This document shows positions 45,516-56,399 of a stretch of 64,000 nucleotides of DNA, piece after piece. The first letter of the stretch is position 1. Each line of letters begins with the position of its first letter. The position numbers and the translations under genes are program-made. This stretch comes from Roseiarcus sp963717215 (GTDB lineage Bacteria > Pseudomonadota > Alphaproteobacteria > Rhizobiales > Beijerinckiaceae), in contig CAVQVS010000006.1 in NCBI GenBank assembly GCA_963717215.1, forward strand, positions 248,001 through 312,000, given 5' to 3'. The notes beneath the pieces are model-generated. The model was not told the origin of the DNA and did not search any database. It saw only the letters and a program-made list of their open reading frames with translations.

Positions 45516-46343
45516 TTAGTGCGCGGATTCCCAGACCCGCTTCTTGACGTAATAGAGCAGCACCGCGAACACGATGAGGAAGATCAGGACCCGGAGGCCA
45601 ATTCTCTTGCGTTCGGGAAGATTCGGTTCGGCCGCCCAGCTCAGAAAGGCCGCGACGTCTTTGGAGTAGTTATCCAACGTCGGCTTGGTGCCGTCCTTGT
45701 AATCGACTGCGCCGTCGGTGATCGGCTGCGGCATCGCGATCTTGTGGCCGGGATAGTACAGGTTCCACTGTGGGTCGTCGGGCTTCGTATAGCCATTCAG
45801 GATCCCGTGGATGACGTCCGCGCCCATCTCCTGATATTCAAGGCCCGGCAGCCCGTCCAGGATGAACCACGGGAAGCCTCGCTCGAACTTCAGCGCTTTG
45901 GCCAGCAAGTCCATGTTTGGCGGCGCTTTGCCGAAGACCGCGGCCGCAGCCTGGTCGTTCGGATAGGCCTCGGGGCGAGGAATGTTGTCGGCCAGCGTTG
46001 CGCCGCGCTTGAAGATTTCGCCCTTCTCATTGGGTTCTGCGTTGGTGACTTGATAGGTGGCGGCGAGCGTTCGGATCTGATCCTCGCTGAAACCGGGACC
46101 ATCGGGATCGGTGAGCGTGCGGAACGGAATGCTGAGCGCGTGACAGGTGCTGCAAACCTCTTTGTAGACCTGGAACCCGCGCTGAAGCTGAGCTTTGTCG
46201 TAAATGCCGAACATCCCCGAGAAGCTCCAACTCTGCTGGGGAGGGTTGGGCTGCTCGGCGTCGCTTTGCGCGAGCGCAAGGCCGCCTGAGAGCGCAAGCG
46301 CCGCGGCGGCAAGAGCGAGAGCGGGAAACCTGAGGCGGATCAT
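45516..46343 (-). CDS. petC: Cytochrome c1 of the bc1 complex
   Basis: A 275-residue cytochrome c1 with a signal peptide (FPALALAAAALALSGGLALA), haem-binding CSTCH at residues 64-68, the distal Met ligand in GHKIAMPQPI, and a C-terminal membrane anchor (GLRVLIFLIVFAVLLYYVKK). It takes electrons from the Rieske protein and passes them to soluble cytochrome c. ATG 46343 has an AAGGA site nine bases upstream. It follows petB by 28 bases. Confidence 0.97.
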   Translation of the reverse strand: MIRLRFPALALAAAALALSGGLALAQSDAEQPNPPQQSWSFSGMFGIYDKAQLQRGFQVYKEVCSTCHALSIPFRTLTDPDGPGFSEDQIRTLAATYQVTNAEPNEKGEIFKRGATLADNIPRPEAYPNDQAAAAVFGKAPPNMDLLAKALKFERGFPWFILDGLPGLEYQEMGADVIHGILNGYTKPDDPQWNLYYPGHKIAMPQPITDGAVDYKDGTKPTLDNYSKDVAAFLSWAAEPNLPERKRIGLRVLIFLIVFAVLLYYVKKRVWESAH

Positions 46344-46371
46344 CGGTGAATTTCCTTGCAAGGGGTCCGCA

Positions 46372-47622
46372 TCATTCGGCCGCTGCCACCGCGGTTTTCG
46401 TCCTCGTCAGCACCGCATCGGCGATCGAGGTCGGGATCGGCTTGGTCTTCTCCGTAAAGCTGAGAACAGGCATGATGATGAGAAAGAACGCGAAATAGCC
46501 AAACGTCAGGATGCGCGCGATCATCGCCAGCCCCTCGGTCGGCTCCTGGGAGCCGAGATAGCCGAGGCCGATGCAGATCGCGATAAAGACCCAGAAGAAA
46601 AAGCGATAGGACGGGCGGTACTTCGCCGACTTGACCGGCGAGCGGTCAAGCCAGGGAATGAACGCCAGCACGACGATCGCCGCCGCCAAGATGATCACGC
46701 CCCAGAGCTTATTCGGGATGGCGCGCAGCATGGCGTAGAACGGCAGCAAATACCATTCCGGAACGACATGCGCGGGCGTCGCCAGCGGATTGGCGGGAAC
46801 AGAATTGTCCGCATCCAGCAGATAGTTGGGAATGTAGAACACGAGCCAGCAATAAAGGATGAGGAAGACCGAAAGGCCGAAGACATCCTTGATCGTGGCG
46901 TAAGGCGTGAAAGCGACGGTGTCGCGCTGAGTGTCTTTCACCTCGATGCCGTCAGGGTTGTTCTGCCCCGCGACGTGTAGCGCCCAGACGTGAAGCCCGA
47001 CGAACGCCGCGATGATGAACGGGACGAGGTAGTGCAGCGCGAAGAACCGGTTCAGCGTCGGACCGCCGACCGCAAATCCGCCCCACAGCCAGTGGGCGAT
47101 CGAGTTGCCGACGAAGGGAATGGCGGAAGTGAGGTTGGTGATGACGGTCGCGCCCGCAAAGCTCATCCCGCCCCAGGGCAGAACATAGCCGAAGAAAGCC
47201 GTCGCCATCATCAGTACATAAATGATCACGCCGATGATCCAGAGAAGTTCGCGGGGCGGCTTGAAGGAGCCGTAATAGAGGCCGCGACCCATATGGACGT
47301 AGCAGGCGAAAAAGAAGAGCGACGCGCCGTTGCTGTGCAGGTAGCGGATCAGCCAGCCGTAATTGACGTTGCGCATGATGTTCTCGACCGAGGCGAACGC
47401 CTGGGTCGCCGAGGGGACGAAATGCATGGCGAGAACGACGCCGGTGACGATCTGCGCCACCAGCATGAACGACAGGATCGCGCCGAACGTCCACATGTAG
47501 TTGAGATTGCGCGGCACCGGATAGGCGATGAACGAGGAATGGACTAAGCCCCCCAACGGCAGACGCGATTCAAACCACCGCCCAATCGCGCTTTTCGGAA
47601 CGTAGGTCGAAGGACCGCTCAT
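46372..47622 (-). CDS. petB: Cytochrome b of the bc1 complex
   Basis: A 416-residue cytochrome b, full length with eight membrane helices. Visible are RYLHSNGASLFFFACYVHMG and the second His pair HYLVPFIIAAFVGLHVWALH (haem ligands), GYVLPWGGMSFAGATVITNL at the Qo site, and PEWY in VVPEWYLLPFYAMLRAIPNK. ATG 47622 (MSGPSTYVPKSA) is chosen; the frame extends to 47694. The Rieske gene petA, which usually precedes petB, is not found upstream. Confidence 0.97.
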   Translation of the reverse strand: MSGPSTYVPKSAIGRWFESRLPLGGLVHSSFIAYPVPRNLNYMWTFGAILSFMLVAQIVTGVVLAMHFVPSATQAFASVENIMRNVNYGWLIRYLHSNGASLFFFACYVHMGRGLYYGSFKPPRELLWIIGVIIYVLMMATAFFGYVLPWGGMSFAGATVITNLTSAIPFVGNSIAHWLWGGFAVGGPTLNRFFALHYLVPFIIAAFVGLHVWALHVAGQNNPDGIEVKDTQRDTVAFTPYATIKDVFGLSVFLILYCWLVFYIPNYLLDADNSVPANPLATPAHVVPEWYLLPFYAMLRAIPNKLWGVIILAAAIVVLAFIPWLDRSPVKSAKYRPSYRFFFWVFIAICIGLGYLGSQEPTEGLAMIARILTFGYFAFFLIIMPVLSFTEKTKPIPTSIADAVLTRTKTAVAAAE

Positions 47623-48016
47623 GTCGTGGATCTCTGATGGGACGTGGAGCCGAAGAAGTCTCGAGAAGGAAGTCCGAGGAAGAGGTTTATGCATCGCCCG
47701 TCGGCCAGCATTTTACTCTAGCGTCGGCGGGGAAAGCATTTTACGGGCCGTAGACAAAGCCGCCGCCTCGAAGATCCCCCCATCCGAGTTTAGCCGGAAG
47801 GAACATCGCCGACTTCTTCCATTGATGGTCAATTCAACCCCCAACGTGCGTGTCGCCGCGGCGCCCGCGGGATCACGACTTTGAATTGGTTCTAAGCGGC
47901 TTTTCGCATCGATCGAATTGGATGTCCATAGCCCGAAGCTTCGCGCTTCTCTCTCCCGCTTCCGGTGTTTTCCCAATGGCTATTTGTCCCGCCAACCTTT
48001 TGCTTTTGCGCGCAAT
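47623..48016. other. Region between petB and trmL, petA absent
   Basis: No gene is seen in these 394 bases on either strand. I searched the translations for the Rieske cluster-binding boxes (CTHLGC and CPCHGS-type) and found none. AGCATTTTAC occurs twice in direct orientation (47707-47716 and 47735-47744), possibly a regulatory site for petB. The trmL and petBC promoters should both lie here. Confidence 0.55.
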
Positions 48017-48515
48017 ATGACGAAGCCCGAGGCGCCCCTTCTGCTCGCTTTGTTCGAGCCTGACATCGCCCAAAATACCGGCGCCATGATGCGAACCTGC
48101 GCGTGCCTCGGCGTCGACGCCGCGATCATCGAACCGGCGGGGTTCCGGATCAACGACAGCCGGTTCCGCCGCGCCGCGATGGACTACCTCAGTGCAGTCT
48201 CGATCGAGAGCCACGATTCCTGGGCGAGCTTCACGGCCTGGCGCACGGCCAACCAACGCCGGCTTGTCCTGTTAACGACAAAGGGCGAAACGCCTTTGTG
48301 GGATTTCACTTTTCGTGAAAAGGATATTATTCTTCTCGGCCGCGAGTTCGTCCGGCGTCCCGGAGGCGGTTCGGGTTTCAGCCGATGCTCGAGTGTCCAT
48401 CCCAATCCGCCCTCCCCTCCGTTCCTTGAACGTGGGGATCGCCGCAACGATCGCGATGACCGAAGCACTGCGACAGCTTGTACGCCTGCCGTCCTCACGA
48501 AAAGGTGAAGGGTGA
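48017..48515 (+). pseudogene. trmL: tRNA (cytidine(34)-2'-O)-methyltransferase TrmL, single-base frameshift
   Basis: SPOUT-family RNA methyltransferase. LLALFEPDIAQNTGAMMRTC is the N-terminal signature, then AAMDYLSAVSIESHDSW, LVLLTTKGETPLWDF and DIILLGRE. There one extra T (GAGTTCGTCC at 48342-48351) shifts the frame. The expected SSGVPEAVRVSADARVSIPI, then RSLNVGIAATIAMTEALRQL (the knot and AdoMet loop), follow in the next frame up to 48515. The repaired length is about 165 residues, close to TrmL. It methylates the wobble ribose of tRNA-Leu. The start ATG 48017 has no strong ribosome site. Confidence 0.87.
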
Positions 48516-49282
48516 GCACCCAAAGCGCTAAGCGCGGACGTGACAACGACGGGCGGATCAGCAATTCTTGTTCTATAGCACCTGCAGCGTCGGCTATTGG
48601 ACGGGAGGAGACCATAAGCGAAGAGAGCGCGTTTCGCGTGCTCATCGCCGATGACCATCCGCTCATGGTCGGCGGTTTGCGTCAGGCCGTGCTCGCGGCC
48701 GCGCCCGATGCCGAGATCGTGGTCGCGCATGATTTCGACAGCATGGCCGTGGCGCTGGACGCTTCGCCAGACACCGACCTCGTCCTGCTCGACCTGACTA
48801 TGCCGGGCGTCCGCGGATTTTCTGGGCTCCTGTTCCTGCGCTCCGAGCGCCCATCCACCCCGGTCATCGTTGTTTCGGGTAACGAAGAGCGCGCGGTCAT
48901 CCGCCATTGCATGGAATTTGGCGCCGCCGGCTTCATCCCGAAAACCACTTCGCTCGATACGATGCGGGGGGCGATCGCCGAGGTTCTGGACGGGGGCCGA
49001 TGGACTCCGCCCGATTTCGATCCGCGCTCGGCCCCCAACGGCGCATCGAGTGCGATGGCGCGGCGGCTTGCTTCGCTGACCCCGCAGCAGATCCGGGTGC
49101 TGATGATGCTGTCGCAAGGCCTGCTCAATAAGCAGATCGCCTACGAGCTCAGCGTGTCCGAGGCGACCGTAAAAGCGCACGTGTCCGCGATCTTCCAGAA
49201 GCTCGGCGTCGAGAGCCGAACTCAGGCCGTCATTCTCGCGACGAAGATCGAAGCGGCGCAGGAATTGCTCATCGCGTCGTAG
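48512..49282 (+). CDS. LuxR/FixJ-type response regulator
   Basis: A two-domain regulator. The receiver domain has VLIADDHPLMVGGLRQAV, phosphoacceptor LVLLDLTMPG (Asp94 from the first start) and FIPKTTS. The C-terminal LuxR helix-turn-helix has LTPQQIRVLMMLSQGLLNKQ and SEATVKAHVSAIFQKLGV. The GTG 48512 overlaps the trmL stop but the first 38 residues look non-conserved. A strong GGGAGGAG (48603-48610) sits just before an in-frame ATA at 48614, which starts directly before the receiver domain; that may be the true, unusual start. Its partner kinase is not adjacent. Confidence 0.88.
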   Translation: MSTQSAKRGRDNDGRISNSCSIAPAASAIGREETISEESAFRVLIADDHPLMVGGLRQAVLAAAPDAEIVVAHDFDSMAVALDASPDTDLVLLDLTMPGVRGFSGLLFLRSERPSTPVIVVSGNEERAVIRHCMEFGAAGFIPKTTSLDTMRGAIAEVLDGGRWTPPDFDPRSAPNGASSAMARRLASLTPQQIRVLMMLSQGLLNKQIAYELSVSEATVKAHVSAIFQKLGVESRTQAVILATKIEAAQELLIAS

Positions 49283-49303
49283 AGAGAGACGCGAGGCAGT
49301 TGT

Positions 49304-49384
49304 CGTCATTGCGAGGAGCGAAGCGAAGGGGACCTTGCCATCCCTGGATTGCTTCTCCCCGGACTTGATCCGGTCGCAACGACG
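49304..49384. repeat. REP-like intergenic repeat
   Basis: CGTCATTGCGAGGAGCGAAG at 49304 and TCGCAACGACG at 49374-49384 form inverted ends (one mismatch), enclosing CTGGATTGCTTCTCC. This is a well-known Rhizobiales intergenic palindrome. It lies between the converging regulator and acs genes and could end transcription or shield mRNA. Confidence 0.8.
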
Positions 49385-49405
49385 AGTATCAGCTCTCGAC
49401 CCGGC

Positions 49406-51353
<1,948 letters not shown>

Positions 51354-51483
51354 GGGCTCCTCCCAGAGCAGTCGGTCGCGCGAGAGTTCCGCTCTCGCGC
51401 GAAAAGCTAAGACGCAACTATGCCCCAACGAGGGAAAGCGACAAGCCGGCCCGCGTGATCCTTTGGTCTAAGTCGCCTGTCCG

Positions 51484-51897
51484 TTAAAGCCCGCCGAGCT
51501 TGCACACGACAGCCCATTCGGCGTCGGTCACGGGCTGGACCGACAGCCGGGACTGCGTGACGAGCGCCATCTTGGCCAGCCGCTTGTCGCTCTTTGCCTC
51601 TTCCAGAGTGACCGAGCGCGGAAGCAGCCGCAATGCGCGAATGTCCACCATCCCGAATTTGCCCGTCGCGTCCGTTGGATCAGGCCGATAGGCCTTGCAG
51701 ACCTCGACGATCCCGACGATCTCTTTCCCCTCGTTCGAGTGGTAGAAAAAGGCCTGTTCGCCGACCTTCATCGCCTGCATGTTGAGCTTGGCGGTATGAT
51801 TGCGCACGCCGCTCCAGTCGGTGCCCGCAGCGCCAAGGCCGGCCACTTTCTCATAAGACCATGCCGAGGGCTCGCTCTTGAACAGCCAGTGCGCCAT
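51484..51897 (-). CDS. EVE domain protein
   Basis: A 137-residue single-domain EVE protein: HWLFKSEPSAWSYEKVA, WSGVRNHTAKLNMQAMKVGE, QAFFYHSNEGKEIVGIVEV and ALVTQSRLSVQPVTDAEWAV. The fold is related to PUA/YTH and is thought to bind modified bases in DNA or RNA. ATG 51897 is chosen since homology begins at once. It lies between acs and gpsA on the same strand, a neighbourhood I recall from other Rhizobiales. Confidence 0.92.
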   Translation of the reverse strand: MAHWLFKSEPSAWSYEKVAGLGAAGTDWSGVRNHTAKLNMQAMKVGEQAFFYHSNEGKEIVGIVEVCKAYRPDPTDATGKFGMVDIRALRLLPRSVTLEEAKSDKRLAKMALVTQSRLSVQPVTDAEWAVVCKLGGL

Positions 51898-51980
51898 CGC
51901 CAACTCGCGCGTAAGTTTGCGTTTCCTGAACGTCACGAAGGCTTAAGTGAGGAGCGCCAAAAATGCAAAAGCGCTCCCGC

Positions 51981-52967
51981 CTATTCTTCCCCCTTCGGAG
52001 GGCGCGCGAGCAGCGCGCTCACCGCGGCCTTAACGTCGAGCGAGCCTTCGATCAGCCCCTGAACGCAATTGGCGATCGGCATGTCGATGTCGCGTTCGCG
52101 CGCCAGCTCGGTCAGCGCGAGCGCGCTGAATTGGCCCTCGACGAGGCCGCCCGCTCCCGCTTCAGCAACGCTTGCGCCACGTCCGAGCGCCAGACCGAAC
52201 GCGAAGTTGCGCGATTGCGGCGATGAGCAGGTCAGGACAAGATCGCCGAGCCCCGAAAGGCCCATCAGCGTCGATCCCCGCGCCCCGAAAGCCTCGCCGA
52301 AGCGGCGAAGCTCGGCGAAACCGCGGGCCGTGAGCGCTGCGACCGCGCTCGCGCCAAGCCCGCGGCCAGCGGCGACGCCGCAGGCGATCGCCAGCACGTT
52401 CTTCGCCGCGCCGCCGATCTCGACGCCGCGCACGTCGGTCGAATGATAAAGGCGCAAGGTCGGCCCGCGCAGCGCCTCGCAGAGCGCTCGCGCCAGGCCC
52501 TCGTCGGCGCACGCGAGCGTCACCGCGGTCGGCAGGCCGGCCGCGACGTCGGCGGCGAAGGAGGGTCCGGAGAGAATGGCCCTGGGTCGGTCGGGCGCGG
52601 CTTCGGCCAGGACCTCGGTCATGAACGCGCGCGTCCCGCGCGCGATGCCCTTGGCGCAGGACACGAGCGCCGCCGATCCTGGCGCCGTGGCCAGCCGCAG
52701 CGCGATCTCGCGACTCGCCTGAGCGGGCGTCGCCACCAAAATCGCGTCGCACCGGCCAAGCTCCGCAAGATCGGATGTCGCCTCAACCGCTCGCGCCAAA
52801 TCAACGCCGGGCAGCCTGTCGCTCCGCCGTGTCGCGGCGATGGCGCGCATACGAGCCTCGTCACGGCCCCAGAGGATTACGGTGCGCCCTGCGGCCGTTG
52901 CCGCGTTGGCTAGCGCCATGCCCCAAGCCCCGGCGCCCGCCACGCCGATTACATTGACGGGCCTCAT
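51981..52967 (-). CDS. gpsA: NAD(P)H-dependent glycerol-3-phosphate dehydrogenase
   Basis: A 328-residue enzyme with the nucleotide-binding GAGAWGMALANAA near residue 11, ILVATPAQ, LVSCAKGIARGT, ILSGPSFAADVAAGLPTAVT, the catalytic-Lys block EIGGAAKNVLAIACGVAAG, and GLSGLGDLVLTCSS. It reduces dihydroxyacetone phosphate to sn-glycerol 3-phosphate for phospholipid synthesis. ATG 52967 begins directly before the Rossmann fold. Confidence 0.96.
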   Translation of the reverse strand: MRPVNVIGVAGAGAWGMALANAATAAGRTVILWGRDEARMRAIAATRRSDRLPGVDLARAVEATSDLAELGRCDAILVATPAQASREIALRLATAPGSAALVSCAKGIARGTRAFMTEVLAEAAPDRPRAILSGPSFAADVAAGLPTAVTLACADEGLARALCEALRGPTLRLYHSTDVRGVEIGGAAKNVLAIACGVAAGRGLGASAVAALTARGFAELRRFGEAFGARGSTLMGLSGLGDLVLTCSSPQSRNFAFGLALGRGASVAEAGAGGLVEGQFSALALTELARERDIDMPIANCVQGLIEGSLDVKAAVSALLARPPKGEE

Positions 52968-53146
52968 GTCGCTTCGCGCCGCATTTGGGCCTCAGAATTA
53001 GGGAATGGCTGCGATCGCCAGGACGCGCCAGCTTCAGACCCGGTAAGGCTGATAACCCATGCTCCTAGCCAAAACCCCTGGCCGCGCCTAGTTATGGCGT
53101 TGAGCGGGCCGGGTGAGTTTGCCTAGCAGCGAGGAGCTTAGGGACG

Positions 53147-53842
53147 ATGCCGGAGATCGATCTGCCGACCGTCATATTCGCGCTTGTGGCGCTGTTCGTC
53201 GCCTGGAAGCTGCGCTCCGTGCTAGGCATGCGCCAGGATTCCGAGCGACCGGGTGAGCTTGCGGCGCCGTTGCGCCGCGCCGCGCCAGGCCCGGCAAGCG
53301 CGCCGGTCGCGCAGCCGGAGGCCATGTCCTCGGCGCCTGTTTCGCTGGCTCCCGCAGAGCGTTGGAAGGGCGTCGCCGAGCCCGATCCTGCGGTCTGGAG
53401 CGGCCTCGACGCCATTGCCGGCGCGGATCGCAGCTTCGCGCCCGAAGCCTTCCTGGCTGGCGCTCGGGGCGCCTACGACATGGTCGTTCATGCTTTCGCC
53501 GCCGGCGATTCCGACGCGCTCAAAAGCCTGATGTCGCCCGACGCCTTCGCCAATTTCGAGAGCGCGATCCACGCCCGCGCCGACGCCGGACACACAATGT
53601 CGACGACGGTCGTCTCGATCGACAAAGCCACGATCGTCGGCGCTCGGCTCATCGGCACGATGGCGCAACTTCAAGTGCGGTTCTCCGCCAAGCTCGCCTC
53701 CGTCACTCGCGACGCGCAAGGAGAGGTCGTCGACGGTTCGCCCGACAACGTCGTCGAGCATATCGACCTGTGGACGTTCGCGCGCGATGTTCGCTCTCGC
53801 GATCCCAACTGGCAGCTGACCGGCACCGAATCCGAGCGCTAA
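53147..53842 (+). CDS. Tim44/TimA-domain membrane protein
   Basis: A 231-residue protein with an N-terminal membrane helix (LPTVIFALVALFVAWKLRSV) followed at once by LGMRQDSERP, a Pro/Ala-rich linker, and a C-terminal Tim44-like domain (FLAGARGAYDMVVHAFAAGD, LKSLMSPDAFANFESAIHAR, DLWTFARDVRSRDPNWQLTG). Bacterial TimA proteins are membrane-bound and of uncertain function. It lies 25 bases before mltA, consistent with one unit with mltA and smr. Confidence 0.9.
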   Translation: MPEIDLPTVIFALVALFVAWKLRSVLGMRQDSERPGELAAPLRRAAPGPASAPVAQPEAMSSAPVSLAPAERWKGVAEPDPAVWSGLDAIAGADRSFAPEAFLAGARGAYDMVVHAFAAGDSDALKSLMSPDAFANFESAIHARADAGHTMSTTVVSIDKATIVGARLIGTMAQLQVRFSAKLASVTRDAQGEVVDGSPDNVVEHIDLWTFARDVRSRDPNWQLTGTESER

Positions 53843-53867
53843 ACGCGTCACAACGCTCGCAAGCCCC

Positions 53868-54947
53868 ATGCGGCCCAGCCTCGAGGCGACTGATTTCGAC
53901 AGCCTCCCGGGCTGGGCCGACGACGATCATCAGGCGGCGTTTCGCGCCTTCGAACGCTCCGCGCGGGCGTTTGCCACGAATGAGCCCTGCCCCCGGCCGG
54001 GGAAGTCCGCATCGCTCGAATTCGTCGCGAACGCGCGGGCGGCGCTTTGCGCGAGCGTCACAGACGAGCGAGATGCGCGCCGATTTTTCGAGTCTCGATT
54101 CCGTCCTTTCCGCGTTGCTTCCGAGAGCGGCAATGGGTTCCTGACCGGCTATTACGAGCCCTGCGTTCCAGCTTCGAGGGTTGAAACCGAGGCGTTTCGC
54201 TGGCCGATCCTCGCGCGGCCGACCGACCTCGTGACATTTGGCGTCGACCCTCCGCCGGTTGGATTTCCGAACGACATCAGCGGCGCCAGGCGCCTCGGCG
54301 ACGGTTCGCTCGTCCCTTACGCCGATCGCGCACAGATCGAGATCGAGCGCCGCGACCCGATCGTGTGGGTTCGCGATGCGGTCGAGGCCTTCCTCATGCA
54401 GGTGCAGGGTTCGGCGCAGGTCGAGTTTCCCGATCGCTCCCGCGCGCGCCTCGCCTATGACGGACGCAACGGCCTGCCCTATACATCGATTGGCAAGATC
54501 CTGATCGAGGCCGGCGAGATCGCCGAAGGCGCGATGTCGCTCGCGAGCCTGAAAGCATGGCTGCGCCGCGACAGCGCACGCGGACTGGACGTGATGCGGC
54601 GCAATCGCTCGTTCGTGTTCTTCCAGCTCGTCGAGGATTTCGACCCCGACCTCGGGCCCGTCGCCGGCGCCGGCGTTGCGCTCACCCCGCTGCGCTCGAT
54701 CGCGGTCGACCGGCGGGTTTGGGCGTACGGCCTGCCCTTCTGGATCGAGGCCGAACTGCCTTGGGCGGATGACAAGCAGCAGCCGTTCCGCCGTCTCATG
54801 ATCGCCCAGGACACCGGCTCGGCGATTGTGGGCGCGGCGCGCGCCGACCTCTTCTTCGGCAGCGGCGACAAGGCCGGCGCGCGCGCCGGCGCCATTCGCC
54901 ATCCGGCCGAGTTCGTCGTGCTTCTGCCGCGAGGGGAGGGCCCATGA
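53868..54947 (+). CDS. mltA: Membrane-bound lytic murein transglycosylase A-like protein
   Basis: A 359-residue protein with the MltA domain (GFLTGYYEPCVPASR, VEAFLMQVQGSAQVEFPDRS, YTSIGKILIEAGEI) and the C-terminal 3D domain (FRRLMIAQDTGSAIVGAARA, DLFFGSGDKAG) containing the catalytic Asp. It cleaves peptidoglycan to 1,6-anhydro products. No signal peptide is visible: the N-terminus MRPSLEATDFDSLPG is soluble. The true start may lie elsewhere or export is not by the usual route. Its stop overlaps the smr start. Confidence 0.92.
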   Translation: MRPSLEATDFDSLPGWADDDHQAAFRAFERSARAFATNEPCPRPGKSASLEFVANARAALCASVTDERDARRFFESRFRPFRVASESGNGFLTGYYEPCVPASRVETEAFRWPILARPTDLVTFGVDPPPVGFPNDISGARRLGDGSLVPYADRAQIEIERRDPIVWVRDAVEAFLMQVQGSAQVEFPDRSRARLAYDGRNGLPYTSIGKILIEAGEIAEGAMSLASLKAWLRRDSARGLDVMRRNRSFVFFQLVEDFDPDLGPVAGAGVALTPLRSIAVDRRVWAYGLPFWIEAELPWADDKQQPFRRLMIAQDTGSAIVGAARADLFFGSGDKAGARAGAIRHPAEFVVLLPRGEGP

Positions 54948-55525
54948 AGGACACGCCGCCGCCCCGCAAGCGCTTGCGGCGCCTGAGCGACGAGGAGATC
55001 GCGCTCTGGACCGAGGTCGCGCGCTCCGTCGCACGGCGGCGCGGCGCAACCCTGCCTGCGCCGTCGAATCCGATAAGGGCCGCCCGGCCCGCCGCCCCGC
55101 CTCCAACCCCCAACGAGCCTCCCGCCGCCCGGCCCGCGAAGCCCTCGACACCGCCACTCGCGCCAATCGAACGGCGGCTCAAGCGCGACCTTTCGCGGGG
55201 ACGCGCCGCGATCGACGGGGCGCTCGATTTGCACGGACTGACTCAGGCTGAAGCGCACCAGGCTCTGCGCGGCTTCCTGCGCCATTCGCAGGCGCAAGGC
55301 GCGAGGCTGGTCATCATCGTCACCGGTAAAGGCGGAGCGACAGATGAGTTCAGCGGGTGGCCGAACGAGCGCGGGGTGCTCAAGCGGCTCACCCCTCAAT
55401 GGCTGCGTGAGTCCGATCTGCGCTCGGTCGTGCTCGGCTTCGAGGAGGCTGGGCGCGCGCACGGCGGGTCCGGCGCGCTCTACGTGCGGCTCCGGCGCCT
55501 CCAGGTTCCTTCGGGCCGGCCCTAG
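54944..55525 (+). CDS. Smr domain protein
   Basis: A 193-residue protein with a basic N-terminus (RKRLRRLSDEEIALW), a long Pro/Ala-rich linker (about 40-75) and a C-terminal Smr domain with its conserved blocks LDLHGLTQAEAHQAL, VTGKG and GGSGALYVRLRR. Smr domains are nucleic-acid-binding or nuclease modules related to the MutS2 C-terminus. It is coupled to mltA by a four-base overlap (54944-54947). Confidence 0.92.
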   Translation: MKDTPPPRKRLRRLSDEEIALWTEVARSVARRRGATLPAPSNPIRAARPAAPPPTPNEPPAARPAKPSTPPLAPIERRLKRDLSRGRAAIDGALDLHGLTQAEAHQALRGFLRHSQAQGARLVIIVTGKGGATDEFSGWPNERGVLKRLTPQWLRESDLRSVVLGFEEAGRAHGGSGALYVRLRRLQVPSGRP

Positions 55526-55913
55526 CGTAAAGTTTCACAGGATAATAAAGTATTATCTCTGCCCTGTTTGGATTCTCTTGGTCGGTCGCCGTTTTGCTGC
55601 GAAGGACCATGATTTTGAGGGTTGGATTTCCTTGGATTTCCTTGGATTCTCTCGTCCGAATCGAGACTTATCAATGGGTTACACGGGATTTTCCGTGAAA
55701 AATATTTCGTCGCCGTTTCCTCTCACGTGAGCCGCAACCAAGACAGGTAGGGTGCGGTCATGGCGTGGTGAAACGCAGAAATCGTCATGGGGCAAGCTTA
55801 GTCCAATTCCTGATTTACTGCAAGAAAATTGCCCCGTCAAAGCTTGTCTTTTCTGTCGCCTCGAATCAGAATCAAAGCGCTGGACGAATTGCGCCCGGGC
55901 GAGCAAAGCGCCC
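55526..55913. other. Intergenic stretch after smr
   Basis: These 388 bases are AT-richer than their surroundings and contain no recognisable gene. TTGGATTTCC is repeated in tandem with a 10-base period around 55622-55650 (two exact copies and a partial third). Nothing else stands out. Confidence 0.4.
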
Positions 55914-56180
55914 TCACTTCTTTTTGGCGCCGCACTGTCGGTCCAGCAGGTGCGCCGCCGCATCGCCTTTGACGCCGATGTTGTTCATGGTCTCGGAGCC
56001 GAGCTTGACCGCTCCGCCTGTCAAGACCCAAGTCCCATCAGCGTTCCTCGTCCACGCTCCGCAAGGAATCTGGCTGATGTCGGCCGGCCAGTTATCCATG
56101 ACCCAAACTTGCTCGTCGGCGCGGGCGGAAGCGAGCGCAGCAATGAACGCGGCAGCAATGAGAAATCCAAATCTTGACAT
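55914..56180 (-). CDS. Small exported protein of unknown function
   Basis: An 88-residue protein with a signal peptide (FGFLIAAAFIAALASARA, cleavage after ARA) and a mature part of about 67 residues with two cysteines and a lysine-rich end (CGAKKK). WVMDNWPADISQIPCGAWTR is a distinctive aromatic stretch. I do not recognise the family. It is divergent from ndk and stands alone. Confidence 0.68.
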   Translation of the reverse strand: MSRFGFLIAAAFIAALASARADEQVWVMDNWPADISQIPCGAWTRNADGTWVLTGGAVKLGSETMNNIGVKGDAAAHLLDRQCGAKKK

Positions 56181-56399
56181 GTTCGCTTGGCCTCCGTGCT
56201 CTGAGCGGGACGAGTTCTAGCTCCATTTCACCCCAGCCGAAACGGGCTCGGGCTGCCGCGGTCCCAAATGCGTGAATTGCGGGATTGCGTAGCCGGTTCC
56301 ACGGGCCACGTCATTGCGCGACTGCCTTGCCGCCCCGCCAGGCGGCCGCTATAAGCCGCGGCGTTTTCCCGCAACAACCCGAACAGAGATTAAGACGTC

